Shown one piece after another: positions 42,940-51,359 of a stretch of 64,000 bases of DNA. Each line of letters begins with the position of its first letter. Position 1 is the first letter of the stretch. A program made the translations under genes and the position numbers. The DNA comes from Ruminococcus difficilis (GTDB lineage Bacteria > Bacillota_A > Clostridia > Oscillospirales > Acutalibacteraceae): the NCBI RefSeq assembly GCF_016680995.1, contig NZ_JAEQMG010000163.1, forward strand, positions 62,001 to 126,000, in the 5' to 3' direction. The notes beneath the pieces were generated by a model. The model ran no database searches. It worked only from the letters and a program-made list of their open reading frames with translations, and was not told the DNA's origin.

Positions 42940-42968
42940 ATTATCCTATATTTCAAGGCAAAAGTCAA
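42940..42968 (-). promoter_or_regulatory. Promoter of pckA
   Basis: On the minus strand TTGACT, 17 bases, GATAAT; a further AT-rich TATTATAG follows. Confidence 0.68.
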
Positions 42969-43053
42969 GTACCCGCGAGAATAATAATGATACAGATGGG
43001 TATACATTCGAGGAAACATGTCAAAGATATGGACAGATACGCAGATTTGTGTA

Positions 43054-43083
43054 AAAAGCTGCCCCCGAGAGATCTCAGGGGCA
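43054..43083 (-). terminator. Terminator of the sigma/anti-sigma operon 1
   Basis: On the minus strand GCCCCTGAGA/TCTCGGGGGC then AGCTTTTTAC. Confidence 0.82.
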
Positions 43084-43103
43084 ACCAGATCGAAAGATAT
43101 GGA

Positions 43104-43910
43104 TTATACCAGCTTTGCGCTGATGGTCGCAACGCCGTCCTCGGTGACGCTGTCGCAGGCAAAGACAAGTTTTTTTGTCTCGGCTGTACCGTCGGTATAG
43201 GTGATTTTCGCTTCGACCGAAACACGCTCCAAAAGCGCGGCATAGAGGGTGCTTGAGCAATCTGCGATACTGAATTTGCTGTCGTCGTAATCCTCTTGCA
43301 AGGCAGGCATTTCCAGCTTTGCTCTCGCGTGGTCAAACCAATCGCGGATCGCCTGCCGCGTTTCCTTGGAGAGGGTCGTATCTGCGGTGTCGGCAGAAAA
43401 TCCCAGAAGGGTAAACATCTTTTCGTCCTCTTCCACAGAGATGACCTCGGACTGGTTCAGGCTTTTCTTATTCTCGCCCTGTGCGCCGATACTTCCGTTT
43501 TTGACCGTGTAGAGAACGTCGTCAACCTTCTCACCCTCGACCCTGATATTAAAAGCAAAGCTGTAGGTCATCGTGACCTCGTCGTTTTCCTCATGGAAAT
43601 CTCCGCCAACCCCGTTCAGCGTACCGACAGGAGTATAGCCGCTGTCGAATATTTCGGCGGCGTTCACGGTAATGATAAAGGGGCTTTCTTTCGGGGAAAG
43701 GGCGCTGATGCCGAATACCGCTCCGAATAAGAGTGCGAGCGCAAGCGACGCTGCGATAACGTTCCGCTTGATATGATTCGATTTTCTGTTTTTCATAGGG
43801 ATGATCTTCTCCTTTTTTTCACTGTCCCTGACGGCGGACAGCATATGATCCACAACCCTTTCGGGTGCTTTGATGCTGTCCATCGTCTGTTCATACAGGC
43901 TTTTCTTCAT
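43104..43910 (-). CDS. Putative anti-sigma factor, single-pass membrane protein
   Basis: A 268-residue protein with a cytoplasmic N-terminus (1-50; PERVVDHMLSAVRD), one transmembrane helix (about 52-72) and an external domain (73-268) starting after SPKESPF. Position directly after, and overlapping by ATGA with, an ECF sigma gene makes an anti-sigma or sigma-modulating role likely, although no zinc HxxxCxxC anti-sigma motif is present. The outer domain has no recognised family. A terminator follows 20 bases after the stop. Confidence 0.72.
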   Translation of the reverse strand: MKKSLYEQTMDSIKAPERVVDHMLSAVRDSEKKEKIIPMKNRKSNHIKRNVIAASLALALLFGAVFGISALSPKESPFIITVNAAEIFDSGYTPVGTLNGVGGDFHEENDEVTMTYSFAFNIRVEGEKVDDVLYTVKNGSIGAQGENKKSLNQSEVISVEEDEKMFTLLGFSADTADTTLSKETRQAIRDWFDHARAKLEMPALQEDYDDSKFSIADCSSTLYAALLERVSVEAKITYTDGTAETKKLVFACDSVTEDGVATISAKLV

Positions 43911-44329
43911 TTTCTTTCCTCCTCAAGGATGGTTTTGAGCTTTTTGCGTGCACGCCGCAGGTCGGAGCTGACGGTGTTGGGGTTTATGCGCAGGATTTCG
44001 GCGATTTCTGAGATCGTGTATTTCTCATAGTAGTACAGATAGATGATGTTCCGCTGCTTCTTCGGCAGTTCGAAAATCTCCTCCATCACGAGCTCCTGCT
44101 CGGGAGCTTCAAGCGTCAGATGGTTTTCGAGACCCTCGGTGCGGGTCTGCCACACCAGCCGCCGAAAGCCGTTACACTTGTTGACGGTGATGCGGATCAG
44201 CCAGTATTTCACCCCTTCGTCGGTTTTGTCAGTGGGGCATTTGGTGATCAGCTCCGTCAGGACATCCTGAAGGATATCCTCCGCATCGGCGGGATTTTTC
44301 AGATTGTTCAGCGCGATGCGATAGATCAT
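43907..44329 (-). CDS. ECF sigma factor (start probably further upstream)
   Basis: An ECF-type sigma factor. Region 2 (NPADAEDILQDVLTELI) and region 4 (LPKKQRNIIYLYYYEKYTISEIAEIL, then NPNTVSSDLRRARKKL) are clear. From the ATG at 44329 it has 140 residues but lacks the first helix of region 2. The frame stays open upstream to a TGA and encodes a fitting extension (AEFYIRSYSD), yet contains no ATG, GTG or TTG. AGGAGG lies eight bases before an ATC codon at 44378-44380, which may be the true initiator, giving 157 residues. The next gene overlaps by four bases. Confidence 0.85.
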   Translation of the reverse strand: MIYRIALNNLKNPADAEDILQDVLTELITKCPTDKTDEGVKYWLIRITVNKCNGFRRLVWQTRTEGLENHLTLEAPEQELVMEEIFELPKKQRNIIYLYYYEKYTISEIAEILRINPNTVSSDLRRARKKLKTILEEERK

Positions 44330-44463
44330 ATCGGAGTAACTCCGGATATAGAATTCTGCTTTTTCGGTACCGAGTTTGATAAAGCTGACCTCCTTTCACC
44401 TATAACACGTTTTTGAACGGGCGTTTTCGTGCATTATGAAAATATTTTAACAAAAAGATTTTG

Positions 44464-44520
44464 TTGACAAATACCCCTATAGGGTATATAATGAGCGCAG
44501 AGATACCCCGAGGGGGGTAT
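44464..44520 (+). promoter_or_regulatory. Copper-responsive promoter with two CsoR-type operators
   Basis: A perfect TTGACA, 17-base spacer and perfect TATAAT. The spacer is the palindrome ATACCCCTATAGGGTAT (44471-44487), and a second G-tract site ATACCCCGAGGGGGGTAT lies at 44503-44520. CsoR boxes are known G/C-tract palindromes of this form overlapping the promoter, so repression by the csoR product and release by Cu(I) are expected. Confidence 0.85.
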
Positions 44521-44548
44521 ATGACGATACTGAAGAATGAAGAATGAT

Positions 44549-44636
44549 TGTTTCTCCCTTTGGTCGATCATTAGAACAATCCCTCAGTCGCCCGACACGT
44601 ATGTCAGGCGACAGCCCCCTTTACCAAAGGGAGCCC
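44549..44636 (+). repeat. Family 1 structured repeat, copy j, in the csoR leader
   Basis: CTCCCTTTGGTCGATCATT, CAATCCCTCAGTC, hairpin GTCGCC..GGCGAC whose loop is the palindrome GACACGTATGTC, CCCTTTACCAAAGGGAGCC. It is transcribed between promoter and gene. Confidence 0.82.
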
Positions 44637-44711
44637 TATGGAATCCTGCGGATTCCGAATTTATATTGATGAATACACCATTTGATAAACCGAAAAAACG
44701 GAGGGTATTTT

Positions 44712-45011
44712 ATGCCGTGTGAACACTGCTTATCACAGAAAAAAACCGAAAGAACAGAGGAAGAAAAGAAAAAGCTGATCAACCGCCTGTCCCGCATCGA
44801 GGGGCAGATCCGCGGGATCCGCAATCTGGTGGAGAACGACGCCTACTGCGTGGATATCCTCACCCAGAGCGCCGCGGCGAAAAACGCCTTTGCCGCCTTC
44901 AACCGCGAGCTGCTGCGCCGCCATATCGAGGGCTGCGTGGTGCGCGACATCAAAAACGATGAAGCGGATATCGACGAGCTGATGGACATCATCGGGAAGT
45001 TGATGAAATAA
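44712..45011 (+). CDS. csoR: CsoR-type copper-sensing repressor
   Basis: A 99-residue all-helical repressor of the CsoR/RcnR family. The Cu(I) ligands Cys46 (AYCVD), His71 and Cys75 (RRHIEGC) are all present in the C-H-C pattern typical of copper-binding CsoR. IEGQIRGI is the signature of the first helix. An extra CEHC at the N-terminus (3-6) may also bind metal. ATG 44712 has GGAGGG six bases upstream. Promoter operators and the downstream copper ATPase confirm the role. Confidence 0.95.
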   Translation: MPCEHCLSQKKTERTEEEKKKLINRLSRIEGQIRGIRNLVENDAYCVDILTQSAAAKNAFAAFNRELLRRHIEGCVVRDIKNDEADIDELMDIIGKLMK

Positions 45012-45187
45012 AAGGCTCCCTTTCCTAAGGTGCCCCCGTTGGGGGAATGTCCGAAGGACAAGGGGAGATTCCCCTGTTAGGGGAAATGTCCGCAAAGCGG
45101 ACAAAAGGGTCGGCTGTCTTCGCAGAAGAAGCCGTTTCCGGCGAGGAAGCTGTCACTTGACGCTTGCGTCAGGGTGACTGAGGGTTG
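45012..45187 (-). repeat. Family 1 structured repeat, copy k (long variant, inverted)
   Basis: Starts with GGCTCCCTTTCC immediately behind the csoR stop, then CCCCCGTTGGGGG, CCCCTGTTAGGGG, the GTCCGC/GCGGAC module and the hairpin GTCACTTGACGC/GCGTCAGGGTGAC. It lies between csoR and copA. Confidence 0.8.
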
Positions 45188-45233
45188 AAAAACGTATATT
45201 TGATGACTGTTTATCTTTCATCTTACCATACGC

Positions 45234-45293
45234 GACAACCCTCCGCCCCTTGACACGCGTGTCCGGGGCCACCTCCCTTAGAAAAGGGAGGCA
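45234..45293 (+). repeat. Family 1 structured repeat, copy l (short)
   Basis: ACAACCCTCCGCCCC, palindrome TTGACACGCGTGTCC, GGGGCC, CTCCCTTAGAAAAGGGAGG. It ends 16 bases before the copA start. With copy k it fills the csoR-copA spacer. Confidence 0.7.
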
Positions 45294-45309
45294 AAAAGGG
45301 AGAATTGAT

Positions 45310-47844
45310 ATGGAACGCTATGATGTAGGCGGGATGAGCTGCGCGGCTTGTTCGGCGCGGGTCGAAAAGGCTGTCGGCAAGGTCGACGGCGTGACCTCCT
45401 GCTCGGTGAGTCTGCTGACCAACTCTATGGTGGTCGAGGGCAGCGCGAGCGCTGACGAGATCATCGGCGCTGTGGAACACGCAGGCTATACCGCCAAGGC
45501 ACAAAACGCCGCGACAAAACAAAACAACAAAATAAAAATCGAAAAGCCAAACGAGGTCAAGCCGCTTGTTCAGCGCTTCATCATCTCACTCGTGCTGCTG
45601 CTCGTACTGATGTATTTTTCGATGGGGCACGTGATGTGGCGCTTTCCTTTGCCGCCGTTTTTTGAGGGCAACCCCATCGCGGTCGCGCTGGTACAGATGA
45701 TCCTCAGCGCCGCGGTGATGATCATCAACAAGCGATTCTTTGTCAGCGGCTTCAAAGGGCTGATCCACCGCGCGCCGAACATGGACACGCTGGTATCCCT
45801 CGGCTCCGCGGCGAGCTTCATCTGGAGCGTTTACGAGCTGTTCATGATGACGGTAACAGAGGGTGAAGCGCGGATGAGCCTGCTGCACGGGCTGTACTTT
45901 GAATCCGCCGCCATGATACTCGTGCTCATCACGCTGGGCAAGATCTTAGAAGCGCACAGCAAGGGCAAGACCACCGACGCCCTGCAATCGCTGATGGACT
46001 TATCCCCGAAAACCGCCGTCGTGGAACGTGACGGAAAAGAGGTGGAGGTTCCGATCGAAGCGGTGAACATCGGCGATATCTTCATCCTGCGCCCGGGTAT
46101 GAGCGTGCCGGTGGACGGCGTGGTCATCGAGGGCGAGAGCACGCTCGACGAAAGTATGCTGACGGGTGAGAGCATCCCTGTCGATAAGGCGTTGGACGCA
46201 CAGGTCTACTCCGCGACCATCAACCAGAACGGCTACCTCAAATGCCGCGCCACCCGCGTGGGCGAGGACACGACCCTGAGTCAAATCATCCGCACCGTCT
46301 ATGAGGCGTCCGCCACCAAAGCGCCGATCGCGCGTATCGCCGACAAGGTGTCCGGCGTATTCGTGCCGGTCGTCATCGGGATCGCGCTGATCACCTTCAT
46401 TATCTGGCTGATCACCGGCGCAGAATTCTCCTACGCGCTCGAGCGGGGGATCTCAGTACTCGTGATCTCCTGCCCCTGCGCCTTAGGCTTGGCTACTCCC
46501 GTATCGATCATGGTCGGAAACGGCGTGGGCGCAAAGGCGGGCATCCTGTTCAAGAACGCCGAGGCGCTGGAAACCGCGGGCAAAACGCAGATCGTCGCGC
46601 TCGACAAAACCGGTACCATCACCAAGGGCGCGCCTGAGGTCACCGACCTTGTACCCGCCGACGGTGTGACCGAATCCGAGTTGTTGCAGATCGCGTACAG
46701 CATCGAAAAGCTCAGCGCCCATCCGCTGGCGGAGGCGGTCACGGCATACGCCGAGGAAAGAAACACCGCTGCTCTGCCCTGTGAGGATTTCCGGAATCTT
46801 TCGGGGCACGGGCTGTCGGGTGAGATCGACGGAGAGACCGTCTATGCGGGATCGCCGCGTTTCATCCGATCCAAAATCAAATTCAGTGAGGACAGCGAAA
46901 GAAAAACCAACGCGTTGGCAAGTGCGCTCGCGGGCGATGGAAAAACGCCGATGCTGTTCTCCAAGGGCGGCAGACTGCTTGGCGTGATCGCGGCGGCTGA
47001 CGCCGTCAAGGATGACAGCAAGACCGCGGTCAGGGAGCTGTCCGAATTAGGAATCCGCACGGTCTTGATCACCGGCGACAACGAGAAAACCGCCGCAGCC
47101 ATCGCAAACGCTGTCGGAATTGAAAAAATATACGCAAGCATATTGCCCTCGGGCAAGAGCGACATCATCAACGAGCTCAAGCACTACGGCAAAACCGCGA
47201 TGGCGGGCGACGGCATCAACGACGCGCCCGCGCTGACCGCCGCGGACACCGGAATCGCCATCGGCTCCGGCTCGGATATCGCGATCGACTCGGCGGATGT
47301 GGTGCTGGTCGGCTCTAAGCTGACCGATCTGACCGCCGCGATCCGTCTGTCGCGCCAAACCCTGCGCAACATCCACCAGAACCTGTTCTGGGCATTCATC
47401 TACAACATCATCGGCATCCCGCTGGCGGCGGGGTTATGGATCCCGATCTTCGGCATCGCGCTGAATCCGATGTTCGGCGCGGCGGCAATGAGCCTGAGCA
47501 GTTTTTGCGTCGTCAGCAACGCCCTGCGGCTGAATCTGTTCGATCCGCACAAGCACAAAAAGAGTCACAAAACGGCTGTGGCATTGCCCGCGGCTGATGA
47601 AAATACCAACAGTAAAGGAGAACCCAAAACCATGAAAACCGTGATCAATGTAGAGGGCATGATGTGCCCGATGTGCGAAAAGCACGTAAAAGAAGCCATC
47701 GAAAAGAATCTGAACGTCGAGAGCGTCACCGCCTCTCACGAAGCAAACAAGGTCGAGATCATCTCCGCCAAGCCGATCGACTACGACAAAGCGGCGGCGG
47801 CGATCACCGACGCGGGCTACACACCGAAGGGAATTGAGGAATAA
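45310..47844 (+). CDS. copA: Copper-exporting P1B ATPase fused to a CopZ-like chaperone
   Basis: An 844-residue P1B-type ATPase exporting Cu(I). N-terminal metal domain with GMSCAAC (Cys11, Cys14); eight predicted membrane helices; LTGES actuator loop; CPC in the membrane (388-390); DKTGT with phosphorylated Asp432; HP motif in SAHPLAEAV; GDGINDAPAL hinge. After the last helices, residues 775-844 are a second metal domain with GMMCPMC (786, 789), joined by a short linker. That domain begins with its own ATG (47632) preceded by AAGGAG, so it looks like a copZ gene that has lost its stop barrier to copA and may still be made separately. ATG 45310 has AGGGAG upstream. Confidence 0.96.
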   Translation: MERYDVGGMSCAACSARVEKAVGKVDGVTSCSVSLLTNSMVVEGSASADEIIGAVEHAGYTAKAQNAATKQNNKIKIEKPNEVKPLVQRFIISLVLLLVLMYFSMGHVMWRFPLPPFFEGNPIAVALVQMILSAAVMIINKRFFVSGFKGLIHRAPNMDTLVSLGSAASFIWSVYELFMMTVTEGEARMSLLHGLYFESAAMILVLITLGKILEAHSKGKTTDALQSLMDLSPKTAVVERDGKEVEVPIEAVNIGDIFILRPGMSVPVDGVVIEGESTLDESMLTGESIPVDKALDAQVYSATINQNGYLKCRATRVGEDTTLSQIIRTVYEASATKAPIARIADKVSGVFVPVVIGIALITFIIWLITGAEFSYALERGISVLVISCPCALGLATPVSIMVGNGVGAKAGILFKNAEALETAGKTQIVALDKTGTITKGAPEVTDLVPADGVTESELLQIAYSIEKLSAHPLAEAVTAYAEERNTAALPCEDFRNLSGHGLSGEIDGETVYAGSPRFIRSKIKFSEDSERKTNALASALAGDGKTPMLFSKGGRLLGVIAAADAVKDDSKTAVRELSELGIRTVLITGDNEKTAAAIANAVGIEKIYASILPSGKSDIINELKHYGKTAMAGDGINDAPALTAADTGIAIGSGSDIAIDSADVVLVGSKLTDLTAAIRLSRQTLRNIHQNLFWAFIYNIIGIPLAAGLWIPIFGIALNPMFGAAAMSLSSFCVVSNALRLNLFDPHKHKKSHKTAVALPAADENTNSKGEPKTMKTVINVEGMMCPMCEKHVKEAIEKNLNVESVTASHEANKVEIISAKPIDYDKAAAAITDAGYTPKGIEE

Positions 47845-47898
47845 GGGTGCGCCGCGGAGGCGTTCAATGACTGAAAACCGAAGAATGAAGAATCAAAG

Positions 47899-47976
47899 TA
47901 TCTCCCTTCGGTCGATCAATTAGTGCAATTCCTCAGTCGCCAACGGGCGACAGCTCCTTTTACCAAAAGGAGCCTT
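47899..47976 (+). repeat. Family 1 structured repeat, copy m
   Basis: CTCCCTTCGGTCGATCAATTAG, CAATTCCTCAGTC, hairpin GTCGCC/GGCGAC, CTCCTTTTACCAAAAGGAGCC (in part). The end stem has one more A/T pair than other copies on both arms. Confidence 0.85.
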
Positions 47977-48012
47977 GGAAAATAGCTACTCATATTAAAT
48001 GATTCTGACAAA

Positions 48013-48057
48013 AAGAACGCAGTCGGTTTTGATGCCGACTGCGTTCTTTCTTTTTTC
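48013..48057. terminator. Bidirectional terminator behind copA
   Basis: AAGAACGCAGTCGG/CCGACTGCGTTCTT then TCTTTTTTC. Confidence 0.9.
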
Positions 48058-48093
48058 TTATATGATTCGGTTGAGATGCCGCAACCATTTGAT

Positions 48094-48522
48094 TTACGCA
48101 GAGTAACGTGATTTCGATTTTGTCATATGGTATTTCAAAAAAACAAATCCGGCAAGAAACGCGCCACGTACAAGAGCTAAGAATACCAACACGACGATAG
48201 TTCCATCCGCTCCGACAGACTCATTCACCTCCGGGGGAAAGACAATCTGCGACAATACGGAAGATACAGCCAATGTAACACTTAGGATAATGCAGTGCTT
48301 CACATCATCCGACAGAAAACAGATCAGCGCTGCCTTTCCGATATACAATATCGGTACAATATTAAAGTAACAGATCAAACTGATCGCCACAGCAACAGTC
48401 TGCATAAACCCGCTTTGAGGATCCAATCCGAGGAAATAACACTCTAGCGCACGCCACAGAAAAGGAAGTAACGCAATAAAGAACAAGAAAACGTGCTTTA
48501 ATACGAAAACCGTCTTTTTCAT
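48094..48522 (-). CDS. Small four-helix membrane protein
   Basis: A 142-residue hydrophobic protein with four predicted helices and a basic tail (KYHMTKSKSRYSA). GGGGGG lies twelve bases before the ATG at 48522. Slightly AT-richer than its neighbours. No family recognised and no operon partner. Confidence 0.7.
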   Translation of the reverse strand: MKKTVFVLKHVFLFFIALLPFLWRALECYFLGLDPQSGFMQTVAVAISLICYFNIVPILYIGKAALICFLSDDVKHCIILSVTLAVSSVLSQIVFPPEVNESVGADGTIVVLVFLALVRGAFLAGFVFLKYHMTKSKSRYSA

Positions 48523-48639
48523 AAATGCAATCCCCCCTTTTTGTATTAATATATTATCATAACCGTTAACAAACGTCAAGCGAAAGCGCCCCTTTCAGAG
48601 GCGCTTAACAATTGGTTTCATTGAGAACAAATTATGTTA

Positions 48640-49689
48640 TTATTCGCTGATCAGATACCGCTGCAAGCGGGTCGCGTCGAGGATCGTACGCTCGCCGTCG
48701 CGGTCGAAGTCGGAGTAATAGCGGCTTTTGCCCCACTCAAAGGTAAGACTGAATGTATCGTCATCCGGGTACTCCCTCATATTCGCATCACAGCGCTGGA
48801 GGATCGTCACATCGACCACTGATAGATCACCGTCGCGGTCAAGATCACCGATCAGTCTGCCGTCGTCGATCTCATCAAAAACCTTGAGGAATCCGTCATA
48901 GTTCTTGGCTTCGGAAGAGCCAGCGTCGATAAACTTGTCCTCTTTGACGTCATAGATACCATAACACGCGTCGAACGGCATATACATCGTACCCGGATAG
49001 AGCACACGGTTGCCGACGATCGTGACCAACTCAATGGGTTCCGCTGCCGGAATAAAGGCGTACACCAGCGCCCAGTCGGTCTCTCCGTTTTGGTCGATAT
49101 GATAGTACAGTTCCTGATAATCACACCAGTCATAACCGGAGCCATACAGCTCCTCAAAACGCGCTTGATAAAGAAACGGCGACTCAGAGGAAGCAGATTC
49201 GGTCGGAGGTTCGGTGGGTGTTACGATCGGTTGACCATCCATCAGATCATAGTAGATACCTTCAACCTCCGAAAAAGAAGCGACGGTTTCGATCTGATCT
49301 TCTGTCAAGAACGCGATCACATAAGGATGCTTTCCGTGATATTCAATATCCTCTTCCGCAATGCCGAGCTTTTCAATAAAGCTGTCGGCGACAGCGGCTT
49401 CCTGCTCGGAAATGATCCTGTTATACACCGCTTTATACGCGTACACTTCATCGAGCGTCATATTGAGAGGCAAGCCGCCGATATAGCCGCATTCCTTGAT
49501 CGCCTGTTGGAATACGGTGCTTTTGTCGATCGGGCAATACAACCAGATGTGAACCTTGAATTTTCCGTTTTCAACAGCGTCCATCTGCTCGCGCAACGTA
49601 TCGGGGATCGTGCATTTTGCCGAAACGCCGACTACGCAGCAGGTCATCATGACTGCTAAAATCAAAAGAATACATATTGCTTTTTTCAT
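48640..49689 (-). CDS. Secreted dockerin protein of unknown function
   Basis: A 349-residue secreted protein. Signal peptide 1-24. Residues 30-150 hold a region (KVHIWLYCPIDK, then LGIAEEDIEYHGKHPYVIAFLT) that recalls propeptide/I9-inhibitor-like folds: a strand, a long helix region and closing strands. A Thr/Pro/Ser linker (153-170) leads to a small domain (170-275), and a C-terminal divergent dockerin: the first loop is GDLDRDGDLS and the second SDFDRDGERT, separated by a longer-than-normal insert of about 25 residues (YPDDDTFSLTFEWGKSRYY). No catalytic domain is recognised. Confidence 0.75.
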   Translation of the reverse strand: MKKAICILLILAVMMTCCVVGVSAKCTIPDTLREQMDAVENGKFKVHIWLYCPIDKSTVFQQAIKECGYIGGLPLNMTLDEVYAYKAVYNRIISEQEAAVADSFIEKLGIAEEDIEYHGKHPYVIAFLTEDQIETVASFSEVEGIYYDLMDGQPIVTPTEPPTESASSESPFLYQARFEELYGSGYDWCDYQELYYHIDQNGETDWALVYAFIPAAEPIELVTIVGNRVLYPGTMYMPFDACYGIYDVKEDKFIDAGSSEAKNYDGFLKVFDEIDDGRLIGDLDRDGDLSVVDVTILQRCDANMREYPDDDTFSLTFEWGKSRYYSDFDRDGERTILDATRLQRYLISE

Positions 49690-49723
49690 GTTGATTTCCT
49701 CCTTTGAATGATATTACAATCTA

Positions 49724-50761
49724 CTATTTGCTTAGGTACATTGTACCATACCTCAACCTCCTGCCGTTTTCGTCATAAAACTCACAGTAGTATTTGCCAT
49801 CGGCAGGAAGGATCCCGAGATCGGCAGGGGTGTAAGCGAATTTCAACGTACCGGGATTGTTTTCGGTAATGATCGCCCTGTGCTGTTCGGAATACAGATC
49901 GGGATCACCGTACAGGACGCTTTTGTCTGTGCTGAGGATCTTGCAGTAAACCGGTATCGTATCCTTTTCACCTAACCCATAGGTCGGCTTAAAGATACTC
50001 GAGGTGATAGTGGCATGATAAACGGGAGGCTCAATCGGTTCATCAGGCGGTCTCTCCCACGGCGCTGTGGTCGGCAGTTCTACAGGTGGAGCAACCTCGG
50101 TCTCATGCGACGCTGTTTCGATCGGCGTCGGAGCGGCGGTGGGATCGGGTGTGACGGGGCTCGTGGATGCAGTCGGCTTTTGCGGGGCGGCAGTCGGGGA
50201 CTGCGGCGTTCCGCCGTGTCGGGTGGCAGAGCCCCTTTGATCGCCCGGTGTGGTGGGAGAGGCGCTTTCGGAGCCGCCCTGTCCGCTCAGCGCGGTGGGA
50301 GAAGTGCGGTCGCCGCCGCCGAGGGCATTCTCGACGGATTGTGATGAAGCGGATGGCTTCTCCGTAGGATGAGCACCATTTTGATTACCGTCATCGGGAA
50401 CCGAAACGATCTCGGTCGCGACCGTCGCGCCGTACTCGTCGGTCGACCAGACGATCTGCGTGGAGTCGGGCTTAGAATCGGACTTTACAGAAATCGGGGG
50501 CTTGCTGCCCATCGACAAAAACAGGGAGATACTCAGCGCGGTGACCAGCACCAGACTCGCCGCCATCGCGATAAAGCGCGGCTTGCGCCAAAAAGGTTGA
50601 GATTGCCGCGTCATCGGCTCTGCCGACTCCTCACAATGAGCGTTTGATAACGGTACGACAGCGGGCTTTTGCTCCTCTGTTTCGGGGATCGCGAGCGCGT
50701 TCTCGATCCACTGCTCGGGGACGGGGAGGTTCTTGATGGTATTAAAGTTGAATTCTTTCAT
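49724..50761 (-). CDS. Putative anti-sigma factor with S/T/P-rich stalk; contains a repeat-derived peptide
   Basis: A 345-residue membrane protein coupled to the upstream sigma gene by ATGA overlap. Cytoplasmic N-terminus (1-62; FNTIKNLPVPEQWIENAL), one helix (about 63-85), then a long Ser/Thr/Pro/Gly-rich stalk (about 120-230) and a terminal beta-sandwich-like domain (about 240-345; KPTYGLGEKDTIPVYCKI). Residues 41-57 (AHCEESAEPMTRQSQPF) are encoded by a family 2 repeat lying in frame, in the sigma-facing part. Role as anti-sigma factor is inferred from position and topology. Confidence 0.75.
   Translation of the reverse strand: MKEFNFNTIKNLPVPEQWIENALAIPETEEQKPAVVPLSNAHCEESAEPMTRQSQPFWRKPRFIAMAASLVLVTALSISLFLSMGSKPPISVKSDSKPDSTQIVWSTDEYGATVATEIVSVPDDGNQNGAHPTEKPSASSQSVENALGGGDRTSPTALSGQGGSESASPTTPGDQRGSATRHGGTPQSPTAAPQKPTASTSPVTPDPTAAPTPIETASHETEVAPPVELPTTAPWERPPDEPIEPPVYHATITSSIFKPTYGLGEKDTIPVYCKILSTDKSVLYGDPDLYSEQHRAIITENNPGTLKFAYTPADLGILPADGKYYCEFYDENGRRLRYGTMYLSK
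50595..50641 (+). repeat. Family 2 repeat, copy e, inside a coding region
   Basis: GGTTGAGATTGCCGCG, hairpin GTCATCGGC/GCCGAC, CTCCTCACAATGAG. It encodes part of the anti-sigma-like protein on the other strand. Confidence 0.78.
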
Positions 50762-51255
50762 CTTCCGTCACCTCCCGAATAGATCGCCTTGAGCTTCTCT
50801 CTGCCGCGGTGCAGGAGCGTTTTGACCGTGTTGGTGTTTTTGCCGAGGACGTCAGCGATCTCTCTGACCTTCATCTGCTCGGCATAATGCAGATAGATCA
50901 CCTCGCGGTAGTCGGGATCGAGCTTCATCAACGCCCACGAAAGATCAGCGTCGTCCTCGGCGGAGGGGGCCGGGATCCGGAGCGCCGCGTCGAGGGAGAG
51001 ATGGCGGCGGCTGTCGCGGAGCAGGTTCTTGCACTCGTTGATCGCGACGCGCAGGAGCCATGCTTTGAGGTGGTTTTCATCCTTGAAGTCGGGGGACTTT
51101 TGATAGAGCTTGATGAACGTGTTTTGGAAGCAATCCTCGGCGTCCGCCCAGTTTTGCAGACGCATCATACAGGCGGAGGAAACATTTTGGGCATACTTGC
51201 GCACAGTCTGTTCATAGCTTAAGCCGGCATACAGCTTGCTGTCGCTTTTGCCCAT
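50758..51255 (-). CDS. ECF sigma factor
   Basis: A 165-residue ECF sigma factor. Region 2: NWADAEDCFQNTFIKLYQ and AWLLRVAINECKNLL; region 4: LDPDYREVIYLHYAEQMKVREIADVLG with helix-turn-helix ending NTVKTLLHRGREKLK. ATG 51255 has GGGGGG six bases upstream; an earlier in-frame start would add ten residues. It leads a two-gene operon with the membrane protein downstream, the usual ECF/anti-sigma arrangement. Confidence 0.93.
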   Translation of the reverse strand: MGKSDSKLYAGLSYEQTVRKYAQNVSSACMMRLQNWADAEDCFQNTFIKLYQKSPDFKDENHLKAWLLRVAINECKNLLRDSRRHLSLDAALRIPAPSAEDDADLSWALMKLDPDYREVIYLHYAEQMKVREIADVLGKNTNTVKTLLHRGREKLKAIYSGGDGR

Positions 51256-51359
51256 TTTGTTCCCCCCTTCACTATATACACACATGAGAAGCCGATTAGG
51301 TTTCAGGTTTTTGAAAAAAGCCTCACTTTACCAACAATGTCATTAAGTTAAGGAAAAAG

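Larger units (their letters stand above)
44330..44711. other. 382-base divergent gap before csoR
   Basis: It holds the sigma gene's likely true 5' end and ribosome site (to 44396), the CsoR-type promoter/operator, a repeat copy and the csoR ribosome site. Confidence 0.65.
47845..48093. other. Gap behind copA
   Basis: It holds GAATGAAGAAT-type short repeats, family 1 copy m and a bidirectional terminator. No gene seen. Confidence 0.65.
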
